This document shows positions 19,086 to 28,716 of a stretch of DNA of 64,000 bases, piece after piece (positions within the stretch are counted from its first letter, which is position 1; every line of letters begins with the position of its first letter). The DNA comes from an uncultured Aquimarina sp. GTDB lineage: Bacteria > Bacteroidota > Bacteroidia > Flavobacteriales > Flavobacteriaceae. The DNA is taken from the NCBI GenBank assembly GCA_947498935.1, contig CANMMM010000003.1:186001-250000 (forward strand). The letters are read 5' to 3'. Both the position numbers and the translations under genes were made by a program. The notes beneath the pieces were generated by a model. That model saw only the letters and a program-made list of their open reading frames with translations. It was not told the origin of the DNA and did no database searches.

Positions 19086-19484
19086 TTCAAAAGCCGTTAT
19101 ATCTCTAATATAATCTTCTTCTATATATACTTCTGAGGCTAGCACTAAACAAACAGCTCCAGAGGAGAAGTTGTCTAACTCGCGCCATATACCGGGAGTA
19201 ATTAAAAGTCCTTTGTCTGGTTTATTGAGGGTAATGGTCTGTCGGTCTGCCCCATCATAGAGCATGACATCAAAACTGCCGCTCACTGCTATTAAAAATT
19301 GGTATAGGTTTTTATGGGCATGCCCTCCTCTACTGGCATCACTAGGTACATCGTATAAATAATAGACTCGCTTGGTCGAAAAGGGAATCACGGCTTCTTC
19401 GATGACTGCAATATTACCTCTAGGGTCTTTAATTTTGGGAATATCTAAAATGGTACAGTCTGTCACCTTGCTTAGGTGTTTCAT
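19056..19484 (-). CDS. dTDP-4-oxo-6-deoxyhexose 3,4-ketoisomerase (FdtA/QdtA-like)
   Basis: A cupin-fold sugar-nucleotide isomerase. The start is set at ATG 19484, whose ATGA overlaps the stop of the upstream glycosyltransferase; the longer frame from 19511 would overlap it by 31 bp. The protein is about 142 aa, the normal length. Family blocks: IPKIKDPRGNIAVIEE, RVYYLYDVPSDASRGGHAHKNLYQFL (the HAHK active-site histidines) and GIWRELDNFSSGAVCLVLAS. Such enzymes turn dTDP-4-keto-6-deoxyglucose into the 3-keto sugar, which a partner aminotransferase (encoded at 21894-23012) converts to a 3-amino-3,6-dideoxyhexose. FdtA (galacto) and QdtA (gluco) cannot be separated by eye. Confidence 0.87.
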   Translation of the reverse strand: MKHLSKVTDCTILDIPKIKDPRGNIAVIEEAVIPFSTKRVYYLYDVPSDASRGGHAHKNLYQFLIAVSGSFDVMLYDGADRQTITLNKPDKGLLITPGIWRELDNFSSGAVCLVLASEVYIEEDYIRDITAFELFKSRRSDS

Positions 19485-20593
19485 GAGTTGGGGGCTAAAA
19501 TCTTTTTCCATTGATCGGCAATATTGGTCATCTGTAAACTCGTAATACTTGGTTGGGCGCCTTGTTTACACTGCTGGTAAAATTTCTGATCTTCAATCAT
19601 GGTATTTAACGCTGCTATATAGGCTTTGGTATCTCCAAAAGACACTAAAATTCCGTTAACACCTGTCTCTATAATTTCTGATGGGCCTGATGTACAATCT
19701 ATAGCTACGACAGGGGTTCCCATCGCTAATGACTCTACTAACACCATCGGAAAACCTTCGTAATTACTAGTTAAGACTGAAAATACTGCTTTTTTGACAT
19801 ATGGAAATGGATTCTTGCAAAATTTTTTAAAAACTACGGATTCCGTGATTCCATGGGCAGCCACCAACTCCTGTACAAAACCTAGGTCTGGTCCTTCTCC
19901 CATAATACATAATTTGATACCATGAGCTATTAGTTTGGACTGTCTATAGGTATCGATTAAGAATTCGTAATTTTTTGCCTTATTATCTATTCTACCGTAA
20001 ATTATAATATATCGAGGTGCAGGAAGTGTTATGGTTTCTTCCGATAGTTGCTGCCAATCTGCTGTATCAAATGCATTGTAAACACAAACTCCTTTTTCTA
20101 ATCGATACGTCTGCTGAAAATGCTGTACAATGGCTTTGGAGACCCCTACTAATTGATGAGATTGGGCATACAATTGCTTACCTAGAATTTTAGAGCTAGG
20201 GAAGTAATTGTATAAGTTATAGTTATGTACTACATATATAGTTTTGATCCCGCGATACATTATTTTTTGCACCAACCATTCTTTTAGCCATCCTGGTCTG
20301 GAAGTCGCATCTACGATATAATCAAAATCTCTGTGCGCTATCACTCGACGTGCAATTCGCAACTTCTGCCAGCGTCTGTATACTCCTGTATACCCTTGAG
20401 TCATCACCTCTAGATTGATCATTTCGCCGGCATAGCTATATTCTATCTGATCCAGCACACTGATAATCGACACGATATACCCTTCTGCCACTAACATTTT
20501 AGACAGCATGGCACTCGCTCGTTCTACTCCTCCAAATCCCAGAGAAGTAACCATTATACATACTTTTATGTCTTGAGATGGTTTTAAATCCAC
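19481..20593 (-). CDS. Family 4 glycosyltransferase
   Basis: A 370-aa GT-B enzyme. The N-terminus has the VTSLGFGGVERASAMLSKML acceptor-domain signature. The C-terminal donor domain has IIYGRIDNKAKNYEFLID, LCIMGEGPDLG, and the E-x7-E motif in SNYEGFPMVLVESLAMGTPVVA. It starts directly after the flippase stop codon and its TGA overlaps the next ATG (ATGA), so it is in the middle of a tightly coupled four-gene operon. It probably adds a sugar to the lipid-linked oligosaccharide exported by the flippase. Confidence 0.88.
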   Translation of the reverse strand: MDLKPSQDIKVCIMVTSLGFGGVERASAMLSKMLVAEGYIVSIISVLDQIEYSYAGEMINLEVMTQGYTGVYRRWQKLRIARRVIAHRDFDYIVDATSRPGWLKEWLVQKIMYRGIKTIYVVHNYNLYNYFPSSKILGKQLYAQSHQLVGVSKAIVQHFQQTYRLEKGVCVYNAFDTADWQQLSEETITLPAPRYIIIYGRIDNKAKNYEFLIDTYRQSKLIAHGIKLCIMGEGPDLGFVQELVAAHGITESVVFKKFCKNPFPYVKKAVFSVLTSNYEGFPMVLVESLAMGTPVVAIDCTSGPSEIIETGVNGILVSFGDTKAYIAALNTMIEDQKFYQQCKQGAQPSITSLQMTNIADQWKKILAPNS

Positions 20594-21889
20594 TTATATT
20601 TTTTTATCCGCTCCAAACAGCGAGTTTCTAAATACGATAATCATCATTATAAAATAGCACACATAATTAAAAAAATGTGCCATAGACGCCCCTATAAATC
20701 CATAACGATTGATCAGATAGATACTAGACAGATATAACAGCAGTAACGATAGCACTTCGGTAATCATATAATATAGTAGCATTTTTTTGGCTATTAATTG
20801 ATAGGCGATGACCAAAGAAGCAATCTTAAAAAAATCACCCATCAGATACCATCCAAATTGAGATTCCATCGCGCTAAAATCTGCTGAAAAAAGCAATGCG
20901 ACAATCCAATGACGTACCCCATAAACACCTATAAAACCTACTCCAAAAATGGGTAACATTACTTTGTAAAAATTCGTTACTTCTTTTCGGAAGGCTTTGC
21001 TACGTTTGATCGTAGCAAACTTAGGCAATACATACAGCGTAAGCAATGTAGTTATAAACACCATATACTGCTTACTGATTCGCTGTATGGCTTCCCAATA
21101 GCCTGCTTCATCTATTCCTGCTGTAGCAATGATATGGTTTCTAACGCGAATCATAATCAATGGTAATATCACCGCAGATACTAATGTCATTACCGCATAG
21201 GAACTCATCTTTTTTACATACGTAAATGATATGTGATGGATGCTTATGAGTCGGAGCAGCTCTTTTTCTGTACGCATTGCTCCTGTAATGATCACCAAAC
21301 CTACAATAGGAGTACCAATTACTGCGATAAATGCTCCTTGAAGCTGATGATACCAAATGAGTAGTACACTTACTAAAAGCCCTGCAATACTACTTATGAT
21401 ACTGATTACAATATATTTTTTGTAGTATGCAAAACCATTTATAATCGCTAAACCTACACTATGCAATGCATAGAATGGCAATGCGAATGCCAGCGCTTTA
21501 AAAATAGATTCGAAATGATATGAAGTTCCAAATAATAGCGTATTCCAATAACTCGCTCCTATAAAAAGTCCTAATGCTACACAGCATACCGCTATCATAA
21601 AAAGACATACTACGGTAGAGAGCATACGCGCTAATTCTGTACGATCTTTTGTATACTCGGCTATGTATTTTACAATGCCATTATACATCCCTAGCGTACT
21701 GGCAGATTGCACAGTGGTCAATGCATTGCGTAAATTACCAATCAATGCCATTCCCTCTGTGCCTAACACTAAAGCTACTACTTTTACCCCTACCAAACTG
21801 GTAATCGCTGTAACCAATACACTGACCGCATTCAGAGAACTGATCTTAATCAGTACGTTATTCTTTAGATGTTTTAAAGAGTATTTCAC
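20594..21889 (-). CDS. Wzx-type O-antigen / polysaccharide flippase
   Basis: A 431-aa integral membrane protein with about 12 predicted TM helices of the MOP/MATE superfamily. The opening (NAVSVLVTAITSLVGVKVVALVLGTEGMALIGNLRNALT) is typical of the WzxE-like group. It should move undecaprenyl-linked repeat units across the inner membrane. It starts 4 bp after the aminotransferase gene ends and abuts the next glycosyltransferase. Confidence 0.87.
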   Translation of the reverse strand: MKYSLKHLKNNVLIKISSLNAVSVLVTAITSLVGVKVVALVLGTEGMALIGNLRNALTTVQSASTLGMYNGIVKYIAEYTKDRTELARMLSTVVCLFMIAVCCVALGLFIGASYWNTLLFGTSYHFESIFKALAFALPFYALHSVGLAIINGFAYYKKYIVISIISSIAGLLVSVLLIWYHQLQGAFIAVIGTPIVGLVIITGAMRTEKELLRLISIHHISFTYVKKMSSYAVMTLVSAVILPLIMIRVRNHIIATAGIDEAGYWEAIQRISKQYMVFITTLLTLYVLPKFATIKRSKAFRKEVTNFYKVMLPIFGVGFIGVYGVRHWIVALLFSADFSAMESQFGWYLMGDFFKIASLVIAYQLIAKKMLLYYMITEVLSLLLLYLSSIYLINRYGFIGASMAHFFNYVCYFIMMIIVFRNSLFGADKKI

Positions 21890-21893
21890 GCTA

Positions 21894-23012
21894 TTAGTAT
21901 CGATTTAATACCGTTAGTATCGTATGAATCTCTTGCTGTGTCAATGCTGGATGTAATGGAATACTCACTACCTCTCGGTGCAATTGTTCTGTAATAGGTA
22001 ATTGTAGGGAGTGTAATTCTGGCAATGCTTTCTGACGATGTGGTGGGACTGGATAATGAATCAAATAACCAATTCCATGTCGTGTTAGAAATGAACAGAA
22101 ATGTGCACGATCTGCCACTCGCACTACAAATAGATGAAATACATGTGCTTTGGTACGATCCCATTGTGGCAATTGGATTTTGGGATTGGTGATTTCTGCA
22201 AGGTATTGGGTGGCAATACGCCTTCTTTTTTTATTATCTTCTGGAAGGTGTTTTAACTTTTCGGTAAGTAAGATTGCCTGAAGCGTATCCAATCGCGAGT
22301 TTACTCCTTCATGATCACTTACATATTTTTCTGAAAATCCATAATTAGCAATACATCGAACCACTTTTGCCAATTCTTGGTTATTAGTCGTGATCGCTCC
22401 TGCATCTCCTAGCGCTCCTAAATTTTTAGCAGGATAAAAACTAAATGACGCCGCATCACACAAACTACCCGCTACCCGACCGTGTACATCTGTAGCTCCA
22501 TGGGCTTGCGCTGCATCACAGATGAGTAACAGATCATGTTTTGTAGCTATTGCTTGAATAGATTCCATATCTGCTAATTGCCCGTATAGGTGTGTCACTA
22601 CAATAGCCTGTGTAGCTTCTGTAATCTGTGATTCAATCGCTGCTACATCTATGGTATAGGTAGCGCTATCAGGTTCTACGAGTATGGGGGTAGCACCTGC
22701 CTCTTTAATAGACAAGATCGTAGCAATAAATGTATTCGCCGCTACGAGTACTTCTGCTCCTTTGTCCAATTTCCCTAAAGCGATATATCCTTTTAGAATC
22801 AGCGTTAATGCATCGAGTCCATTGCCTACTCCCACGCAATAGGTCGTACCACAAAAAGCAGCAAATGCATTTTCAAAAGTTGTGACATGCGCACCTCCTA
22901 TATAACGACCCGCAGCCAAAAAATCAGTAAAATGCCGTTGGAATACTGCTTCATATGGAGCATTGAGTTTACGAAGGTCTAAAAAGGGGATGGATAAGGG
23001 GGTTTCTGCCAT
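21894..23012 (-). CDS. Sugar aminotransferase of the DegT/DnrJ/EryC1 family (FdtB/QdtB-like)
   Basis: A 372-aa PLP enzyme. It shows GVGNGLDALTLILK (phosphate loop, about 61-74), D166 in LLICDAAQAHGA (pyridine-N contact) and the Schiff-base lysine K196 in FYPAKNLGALGDAG. The C-terminal domain includes NSRLDTLQAILL. Its place at the head of an operon with a 3,4-ketoisomerase suggests it aminates C3 of dTDP-3-keto-6-deoxyhexose. The genes making dTDP-4-keto-6-deoxyglucose (RmlA/RmlB) are not in the window. It is divergent from the next glycosyltransferase across 245 bp. Confidence 0.88.
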   Translation of the reverse strand: MAETPLSIPFLDLRKLNAPYEAVFQRHFTDFLAAGRYIGGAHVTTFENAFAAFCGTTYCVGVGNGLDALTLILKGYIALGKLDKGAEVLVAANTFIATILSIKEAGATPILVEPDSATYTIDVAAIESQITEATQAIVVTHLYGQLADMESIQAIATKHDLLLICDAAQAHGATDVHGRVAGSLCDAASFSFYPAKNLGALGDAGAITTNNQELAKVVRCIANYGFSEKYVSDHEGVNSRLDTLQAILLTEKLKHLPEDNKKRRRIATQYLAEITNPKIQLPQWDRTKAHVFHLFVVRVADRAHFCSFLTRHGIGYLIHYPVPPHRQKALPELHSLQLPITEQLHREVVSIPLHPALTQQEIHTILTVLNRY

Positions 23013-23257
23013 AATGATTACAATCAGGTAGCTCTATTAAATACTTTACTTACCTAACAAATATAGTCGTTATAAATTGTTTATTATTCATAGAATTACG
23101 AGTACCTTTACCCAAAAGATGTTTCTTAGAAAAAGGGTACTTTTATCTTTGTTTTTAATGAAGTATTGTAACCTTTTTTTTTGCAACTTATACATGCTGC
23201 ACAAAAAAGGTTATACTACTTCCACAAGATACATAGATTTATTATAATAGTTTTTGA

Positions 23258-24403
23258 ATGAAAATAGTATTGATAGGTGAATACAGCCGTTTGCATAATT
23301 CACTGAAAGAAGGATTACTGAAAAATGGACATCAAGTCACACTCATTGGACATGGTGATTTATTCAAAAAATATCCTGTAGACATTCATATAGATGGCAC
23401 TATCATCAAGAACAACACTGTACTACAAAAAATACGCGCATTAGTATACCGACTCTCTAGGATCGACATTGCTTCTATAGAAACCTATCTAAAATGTATG
23501 TTTTACCAAAAACATCTAAAAGGCAATGATATCGTACAATTAATCAACGAAACACCTTTTAATATCAGTCCATATATCGAAAAGAAATTATTGCGATTTA
23601 TTTTCAGACATAATAAGCATGTGTTTTTATTGGGATGTGGCGATGATTACACCTATATATCATACTCACTAGCTGGTAAATTTCCGCATAGTACGCTCAG
23701 TCCATTACTTGCAGATCCTAGCTTAAAAAAAGCGTACAAAAACACCCTGAAATACGTTTCTTCTTCTCAAAAAAGAATCCACAAATTTATTTTTAAGCAC
23801 ATCAAAGCTGTGATTCCTGCTAGTGTAGAATATCAATTAGCATATGAAGCTACCTACAAAGCAATACCCATGATTCCTAATCCTGTGAATGTAGATATTT
23901 TACAACCTATAGACAATCCTGTAGAGGGTAAGATACGTATCTTACATGGCATCAATACAAGCAACTATCTCAAAAAAGGAAATGCTTATTTTGAAGAAGC
24001 GTTAGCAATTATTCAAAAAAAATATCCTGAAAAAGTAACCATTGTTACGGTTAAAGATTTACCATATACGACCTATATCCAACAACTAGAAAAAGCGCAT
24101 ATTGTTTTAGATCAGGTATACGCGCACGATCAAGGCTATAATGCACTCGAAGCCATGGCTATGGGTAAAGTCGTATTTACGGGAGCGGGCGCATTTTTTA
24201 AATCCTATTACGACCCTAAGAGAATCGTAGCTATAGACACTATTCCTGATAGTCAGCATATCACTAGGGCTCTTGAAGAACTCATCTGCAATCCTGACCT
24301 AATTACTACCATTGGATGGAATGCTCGACAATTTATTATCAAAGAACACCATTATATATCGATTGCTAAACAATATGAACAAACATGGGTAACCTACAGG
24401 TAG
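23258..24403 (+). CDS. Glycosyltransferase (GT-B fold, GT4-like)
   Basis: A 381-aa protein. The N-terminus MKIVLIGEYSRLHNSLKEGL fits the nucleotide-sugar transferase superfamily. The C-terminal half contains RILHGINTSNYLKKGNAYFEEAL, then a donor-site segment with VLDQVYAHDQGYNALEAMAMGKVVFTG, a variant of the GT4 E-x7-E region. The substrate is unknown. It converges with the acyltransferase gene, with 7 bp between the stop codons. Confidence 0.8.
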   Translation: MKIVLIGEYSRLHNSLKEGLLKNGHQVTLIGHGDLFKKYPVDIHIDGTIIKNNTVLQKIRALVYRLSRIDIASIETYLKCMFYQKHLKGNDIVQLINETPFNISPYIEKKLLRFIFRHNKHVFLLGCGDDYTYISYSLAGKFPHSTLSPLLADPSLKKAYKNTLKYVSSSQKRIHKFIFKHIKAVIPASVEYQLAYEATYKAIPMIPNPVNVDILQPIDNPVEGKIRILHGINTSNYLKKGNAYFEEALAIIQKKYPEKVTIVTVKDLPYTTYIQQLEKAHIVLDQVYAHDQGYNALEAMAMGKVVFTGAGAFFKSYYDPKRIVAIDTIPDSQHITRALEELICNPDLITTIGWNARQFIIKEHHYISIAKQYEQTWVTYR

Positions 24404-24410
24404 GTACTGA

Positions 24411-25349
24411 TTATAGTACTAGCTTATAAAAATCCTGCGTATAGACTTCACAACCCAATTCCTCTTTTTGTTTCAATAGTCCCCAATTATCTTCGGTTAC
24501 AGTTCCCATATCAAAAAATCTGTAGTCCAATGCTTGGTATTTTTGGATCAGTGTAATAAACAAAAAATCCAATGCCCTATGAGATGCCCCTAACTCAGTG
24601 ACTGCACCGTATTGAGATTTTACGACTCCATTAGAAATAAACAAGGTAATCCCAGCTATGACTTGTCCTTCTAATCGAACTGTATACTGCTGTATTGCTT
24701 CTGGAAACCGCTGCTGTAACAATGTTATTTCGGCAAGCGAATGCACAGGTTTAACTCCATGTTTTTCTGCTAATCTAGGGACTAACACCAAGTTCCAAAA
24801 ATCAGAGAAATCTTCTTCTTGCTCTACGACCAAACCCTGAGACTGTCGTTTTCGATACTGCTTCAGCTTACTGCGATGAATATGCAAAGGCAAGCTATAA
24901 TCAATCGCTAAATTCAAATCCCTGCGATAACACACTGCTCCTTGATCAGAGAAAAAATAACTAAACTCATGACTAGGCCTATGATGATAAAAAACAGGAA
25001 TAGATTTTACCCATAGTTCCCGCACAGCAGCTGCCTTATAAAAAACGACCATAGCTAGTGTTAGCTGACGTACCTTATCTCCTCCGATACTTTTACCCAA
25101 TACTAGCCCCCCATAGGTAAGTCCTAAATGAGAATGTACCGTTTCCGCTATAAGTGTAGCAGGAAATACAGCCACTAAGGTAGTATCTCTATAGAGTAGC
25201 AATGAAAAATCCTCAAACCGATCGGAATGGTATTCCATAAAATCTCTATGGAATAAAAAAGTACCATTCTTTGCATCTTCTACAAAAGAATTCCAAATGT
25301 GATACGATTCAGCTGTATATTTTTCTACCCTATAACTACTCAACAACAA
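24411..25349 (-). CDS. GNAT / FemAB-like acyltransferase
   Basis: A 312-aa soluble protein. An N-terminal pattern (WNSFVEDAKNGTFLFHRDFMEYHSDRFEDFSLLLY) and a C-terminal GNAT-fold section (LEGQVIAGITLFI, then YGAVTELGASHRALDFLFITLIQKY and YRFFDMGTVTED) match the FemAB/BioF2-like group often found in polysaccharide loci. It could acylate the amino sugar made by the ketoisomerase/aminotransferase pair, because the canonical FdtC/QdtC acetyltransferase is missing here. That role is inference. Confidence 0.7.
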   Translation of the reverse strand: MLLSSYRVEKYTAESYHIWNSFVEDAKNGTFLFHRDFMEYHSDRFEDFSLLLYRDTTLVAVFPATLIAETVHSHLGLTYGGLVLGKSIGGDKVRQLTLAMVVFYKAAAVRELWVKSIPVFYHHRPSHEFSYFFSDQGAVCYRRDLNLAIDYSLPLHIHRSKLKQYRKRQSQGLVVEQEEDFSDFWNLVLVPRLAEKHGVKPVHSLAEITLLQQRFPEAIQQYTVRLEGQVIAGITLFISNGVVKSQYGAVTELGASHRALDFLFITLIQKYQALDYRFFDMGTVTEDNWGLLKQKEELGCEVYTQDFYKLVL

Positions 25350-25490
25350 TGGATTTTAGATAATTATTCACAGAAGTGGTTTAAACCACTTTCACCACAC
25401 GAAACTACTACAATAAGTAGTAACTACAAAAAAGAGATGTTTCATCCACTCTTTATCCTTTCTACATGTTAGTCCTACTTTGTTATCTTA

Positions 25491-25580
25491 GGGCGTTACC
25501 ACAAGGGTCGGGCTTTCCGCTACAATTCCTCGCTACTCCTATGGTCGTAGCTGTGGGATTTTCACTGCAATCCCTAACGC
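25491..25580 (+). repeat. Family A repeat, copy 3 (short type)
   Basis: It runs from GGGCGTTACCACAAGGG to CAATCCCTAACGC, 90 bp. The centre (CAATTCCTCGCTACTCC, TAGCTGTGGGATTTTC) matches the other short copies. Confidence 0.9.
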
Positions 25581-25649
25581 AAATCAATAGTACTCGCTAA
25601 GATGACAACGTAGGATTAGAAAAGCCACTATAATTGCCCCGTGAAATGT

Positions 25650-25750
25650 TTAATTTTTTTATTACAACAGCACTATGAAACTCAAAAAATACCTTATCCA
25701 ATCAAATTTCTTCCCATTTTCGATCTAAAATAAAAAGTCAAGATGAATTC
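25650..25750 (-). repeat. Family C repeat, copy 3 (partial)
   Basis: Read on the minus strand it begins GAATTCATCTTGACTTTTT and runs through CGAAAATGGGAAG and GGATAAGGTATTTTTTG to the CATAGTGCTGTTG segment. It matches 10821-10914 and 182-335. Confidence 0.65.
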
Positions 25751-25764
25751 AAATTAAAAAAAGT

Positions 25765-25992
25765 TTACTTCACTTCCTTACGCAAAATATAATACAAATT
25801 AATTCCTGCGATCGCTACATTGGTAATAATAATAGGAATAGACCAATTGAGTAAAACGCCATAGATCACAAAAGCGACACATCCGATGGTATTGATAATA
25901 CGCAATGTTTTGATGTTTTTCATTAAAAAAGAAACCAATACCGTGAACGAAGCTATATATCCTACAAACTCTATCAAAAAATTAGAATCCAT
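25765..25992 (-). CDS. Small inner-membrane protein, YgjV-like
   Basis: A 75-aa protein with three hydrophobic helices (about 5-24, 31-47, 50-70). The pattern EFVGYIASFTVLVSFLMKNIKTLRIIN... GCVAFVIYGVLLNWSIPIIITNV resembles the YgjV (Imp-YgjV) family and the related half-transporter fold of SemiSWEETs. It is complete at this size. Function unknown. It is downstream of the typA terminator and likely has its own promoter. Confidence 0.75.
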   Translation of the reverse strand: MDSNFLIEFVGYIASFTVLVSFLMKNIKTLRIINTIGCVAFVIYGVLLNWSIPIIITNVAIAGINLYYILRKEVK

Positions 25993-26176
25993 ACAAAAAA
26001 GTGTTTTTAAACGTTAAAAAAGTGTATTTTACCGAAAATTTATTGTTTTTTACAAGCTGAGATTAAAAACAGCATGTTATATTTGTATCAACAAAAAGAA
26101 AAAGAGCCAATTACATACTCTCTCATTAAGATATGGCCCCCAAATAATGCCATGCCCCAATAAATTTCCCTAGATT

Positions 26177-26207
26177 AAAAAATCCCGATGCATATCGGGA
26201 TTTTTTT
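26177..26207. terminator. Terminator after typA
   Basis: A stem of 13 bp with arms AAAAAATCCCGAT and ATCGGGATTTTTT around GCAT. It is symmetric, so it can act in both directions. It lies 32 bp past the typA stop. Confidence 0.9.
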
Positions 26208-26238
26208 GTTTCTATATTTGAAGTAGTATAAAATGTGA

Positions 26239-28038
26239 TTACACAATTTTATTTCTTTTACGCTCTACTTCTGTAAGATATATTTTTCTCAATCGAAGGT
26301 GATTTGGAGTTACCTCTACATACTCATCTTTTTGTATGTATTCTAAGGCTTCTTCCAGAGAAAACTTGATTGCAGGAACAATCTTAGCCTTATCATCCGC
26401 CCCAGAAGAACGTACATTACTCAACTTCTTAGTTTTAGTAATGTTTACCGTCATATCATCTCCTCTAGAGTTTTCTCCGATTACTTGTCCTTCGTAAATA
26501 TCTTCTCCTGGATCTACAAAAAACTTCCCTCTATCTTGTAATTTATCAATAGAATATGGAATTGCTGTTCCTTTTTCCATAGATACTAGAGAACCGTTAA
26601 TACGCCCTGGAATATCTCCTTTAAGTGGCTGGTATTCTTTGAATCTGTGTGCCATAATCGCCTCTCCAGCAGTAGCCGTGAGTAATTGATTTCGCAATCC
26701 AATGATTCCTCGAGATGGGATCATGAATTCACAGATCATTCGATCTCCTTTAGCCTCCATGCTTAGCATCTCTCCCTTACGCATCGTTACCATCTCTACT
26801 GCTTTTCCAGAAACTGATTCTGGCAGGTCTATGGTCAACTCCTCTATAGGTTCACATTTTTTACCGTCAATCTCTCTAATGATTACCTGTGGTTGCCCGA
26901 TTTGTAATTCATACCCTTCTCTACGCATTGTTTCTATCAATACCGATAAGTGTAGTACTCCTCTACCAAAGACTAAAAACTTATCTGCACTATCCGTTTC
27001 ATTTACACGCAGTGCTAAATTCTTTTCTAATTCTTTATTCAGACGGTCTTTAATATGTCTAGAAGTTACAAACTTTCCGTCTTTTCCAAAAAACGGAGAA
27101 TCATTGATCGTAAATAGCATACTCATCGTAGGCTCATCGATAGCAATAGTTTTTAAGGCTTCTGGATTTTCTATATCTGCCACAGTATCTCCAATTTCGA
27201 ATCCTTCTAATCCTACTAATGCACAGATGTCTCCTGCTTGCACCTCGGCTGTTTTTCTTCTTCCTAATCCTTCAAAAACGTGTAATTCTTTGATTTTGGA
27301 TTTCTTGATACTTCCATCTCTCTTTACTAGTGATACCTGCATCCCTTCGGTCAGCGTACCTCTTTGTAGCCTTCCGATAGCGATACGCCCTGTAAAAGAT
27401 GAAAAATCCAATGACGTGATTAGCATCTGCAACGTACCCTCTTCGATTTTTGGAGAAGGGATGTGCTCGATGACCATATCTAATAAAGGCTCTATATTTT
27501 CAGTTTCGTTCTTCCAATCATCACTCATCCAATTGTTCTTAGCAGAACCATATACCGTAGGAAAATCTAATTGCCATTCTTCTGCACCTAATTCAAACAT
27601 CAGGTCGAATACCTTTTCATGTACTTCCTCTGGAGTACAGTTTTCTTTATCTACCTTGTTTACGACTACACAAGGTTTCAATCCTAGATCAATCGCCTTT
27701 TGTAACACAAAACGAGTTTGTGGCATCGGCCCTTCAAACGCATCTACCAACAATAATACGCCATCAGCCATATTCAAAACACGCTCTACCTCACCTCCAA
27801 AATCGGCGTGACCAGGTGTGTCTATAATATTGATTTTTGTTCCTTTATACGTTACAGAAACGTTTTTAGAAGTAATCGTAATACCTCTTTCTCGTTCTAG
27901 ATCATTATTATCCAAGATTAAATCACCCGTATTTTCGTTTTCACGAAACAATTGACAGTGATACATAATTTTGTCTACCAACGTCGTTTTACCGTGGTCT
28001 ACGTGCGCTATTATAGCGATGTTTTTTATAGCAGTCAT
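26239..28038 (-). CDS. typA: Ribosome-associated translational GTPase TypA/BipA
   Basis: A 599-aa protein of full family length. The G1 motif AHVDHGKTTLVDKI is at about 11-24, followed by ERERGITITSK (switch I), DTPGHADFGGEV (G3) and NKVDKE (G4). It then carries the EF-G-like domains and the TypA-specific C-terminal domain (IPSRGIIGLRNQLLTAT, KEYQPLKGDIPGRINGSLVS). It assists ribosome function and assembly under stress or cold. It is a single-gene unit with its own terminator. Confidence 0.97.
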   Translation of the reverse strand: MTAIKNIAIIAHVDHGKTTLVDKIMYHCQLFRENENTGDLILDNNDLERERGITITSKNVSVTYKGTKINIIDTPGHADFGGEVERVLNMADGVLLLVDAFEGPMPQTRFVLQKAIDLGLKPCVVVNKVDKENCTPEEVHEKVFDLMFELGAEEWQLDFPTVYGSAKNNWMSDDWKNETENIEPLLDMVIEHIPSPKIEEGTLQMLITSLDFSSFTGRIAIGRLQRGTLTEGMQVSLVKRDGSIKKSKIKELHVFEGLGRRKTAEVQAGDICALVGLEGFEIGDTVADIENPEALKTIAIDEPTMSMLFTINDSPFFGKDGKFVTSRHIKDRLNKELEKNLALRVNETDSADKFLVFGRGVLHLSVLIETMRREGYELQIGQPQVIIREIDGKKCEPIEELTIDLPESVSGKAVEMVTMRKGEMLSMEAKGDRMICEFMIPSRGIIGLRNQLLTATAGEAIMAHRFKEYQPLKGDIPGRINGSLVSMEKGTAIPYSIDKLQDRGKFFVDPGEDIYEGQVIGENSRGDDMTVNITKTKKLSNVRSSGADDKAKIVPAIKFSLEEALEYIQKDEYVEVTPNHLRLRKIYLTEVERKRNKIV

Positions 28039-28179
28039 ATACGCCTGATTTTAAGGCTGCAAATGTACGTTATATTTTCGAGAGCTGATGCAACTAGACT
28101 AAGAATATAACGAAGGCTTAAAAAAACGATGCCTATCCAGAGGCTATCCTTAACATTATCAATACACTACACCCTAAAT

Positions 28180-28716
28180 CTATAAGAACACCCATCCTAT
28201 CGAAAGCCCCATATTCGGTTGTATGATCTGCTCCCCATCTGTGAATGCCGTTCCCACTCCTAATTCGAGTCCCCAATTAAATCCTGCACCATAGGTTCGC
28301 TGTAATCCCCATATAGGCCCTAAGAACACATAGTAATCATTACTTGCATCTAATGTCCCAATAATGGAATTTGAAGTAAGAAAGGAAGAAATAAGACTTA
28401 TATAATTGGCGGAATTATTTTGTATATTTTTTTGTTTTCTAATTCTGCGATTAAAATTGTAATAATACCTATAAAACGCTTCATATATCAAGAAAGCACC
28501 AAATTCAGTTTTTCTACCTGTTGCCTCTCTAAATGCAAGTTGTGTATCTATCCCTAGTCCTAATGTGGTATACTTAGTAAGCCCTACTTCATATTCTACG
28601 CTGGGCGTGACCAATAAACTTACTTTAAACTGCTGTGATTTTACCCCCTGACTAGTCGATTGCCCAAATGCAGTCATAGCCATACATGCTAACACCACAA
28701 AAAAATGTTGTTTCAT
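28180..28716 (-). CDS. Hypothetical exported beta-barrel protein
   Basis: A 178-aa protein with a signal peptide ending near TAFGQ (residue 19). The rest alternates hydrophobic and polar residues with many Tyr and Gly (TKYTTLGLGIDTQLAF, FYRYYYNFNRRIR, WGLQRTYGAGFNWGLELGVG) and ends in a C-terminal strand, SIGWVFL. This suggests a small eight-stranded outer-membrane barrel. No family is recognised. It lies 141 bp upstream (minus strand) of typA with no visible link. Confidence 0.7.
   Translation of the reverse strand: MKQHFFVVLACMAMTAFGQSTSQGVKSQQFKVSLLVTPSVEYEVGLTKYTTLGLGIDTQLAFREATGRKTEFGAFLIYEAFYRYYYNFNRRIRKQKNIQNNSANYISLISSFLTSNSIIGTLDASNDYYVFLGPIWGLQRTYGAGFNWGLELGVGTAFTDGEQIIQPNMGLSIGWVFL

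Larger units (their letters stand above)
25350..25764. other. Intergenic region with repeats
   Basis: No gene is seen. From the acyltransferase side it contains a family B end fragment (GAAGTGGTTTAAACCACTTTC, about 25374-25395), a family A copy (25491-25580) and a family C copy (about 25650-25750). Three repeat families are packed into 400 bp. Confidence 0.65.

Noticed and set aside
26702..27811. A 369-codon open frame on the plus strand
   Set aside because: It is antisense to typA, whose family assignment is certain. Its composition (Ser/Ile/Pro-rich, no domain) is that of a shadow frame.
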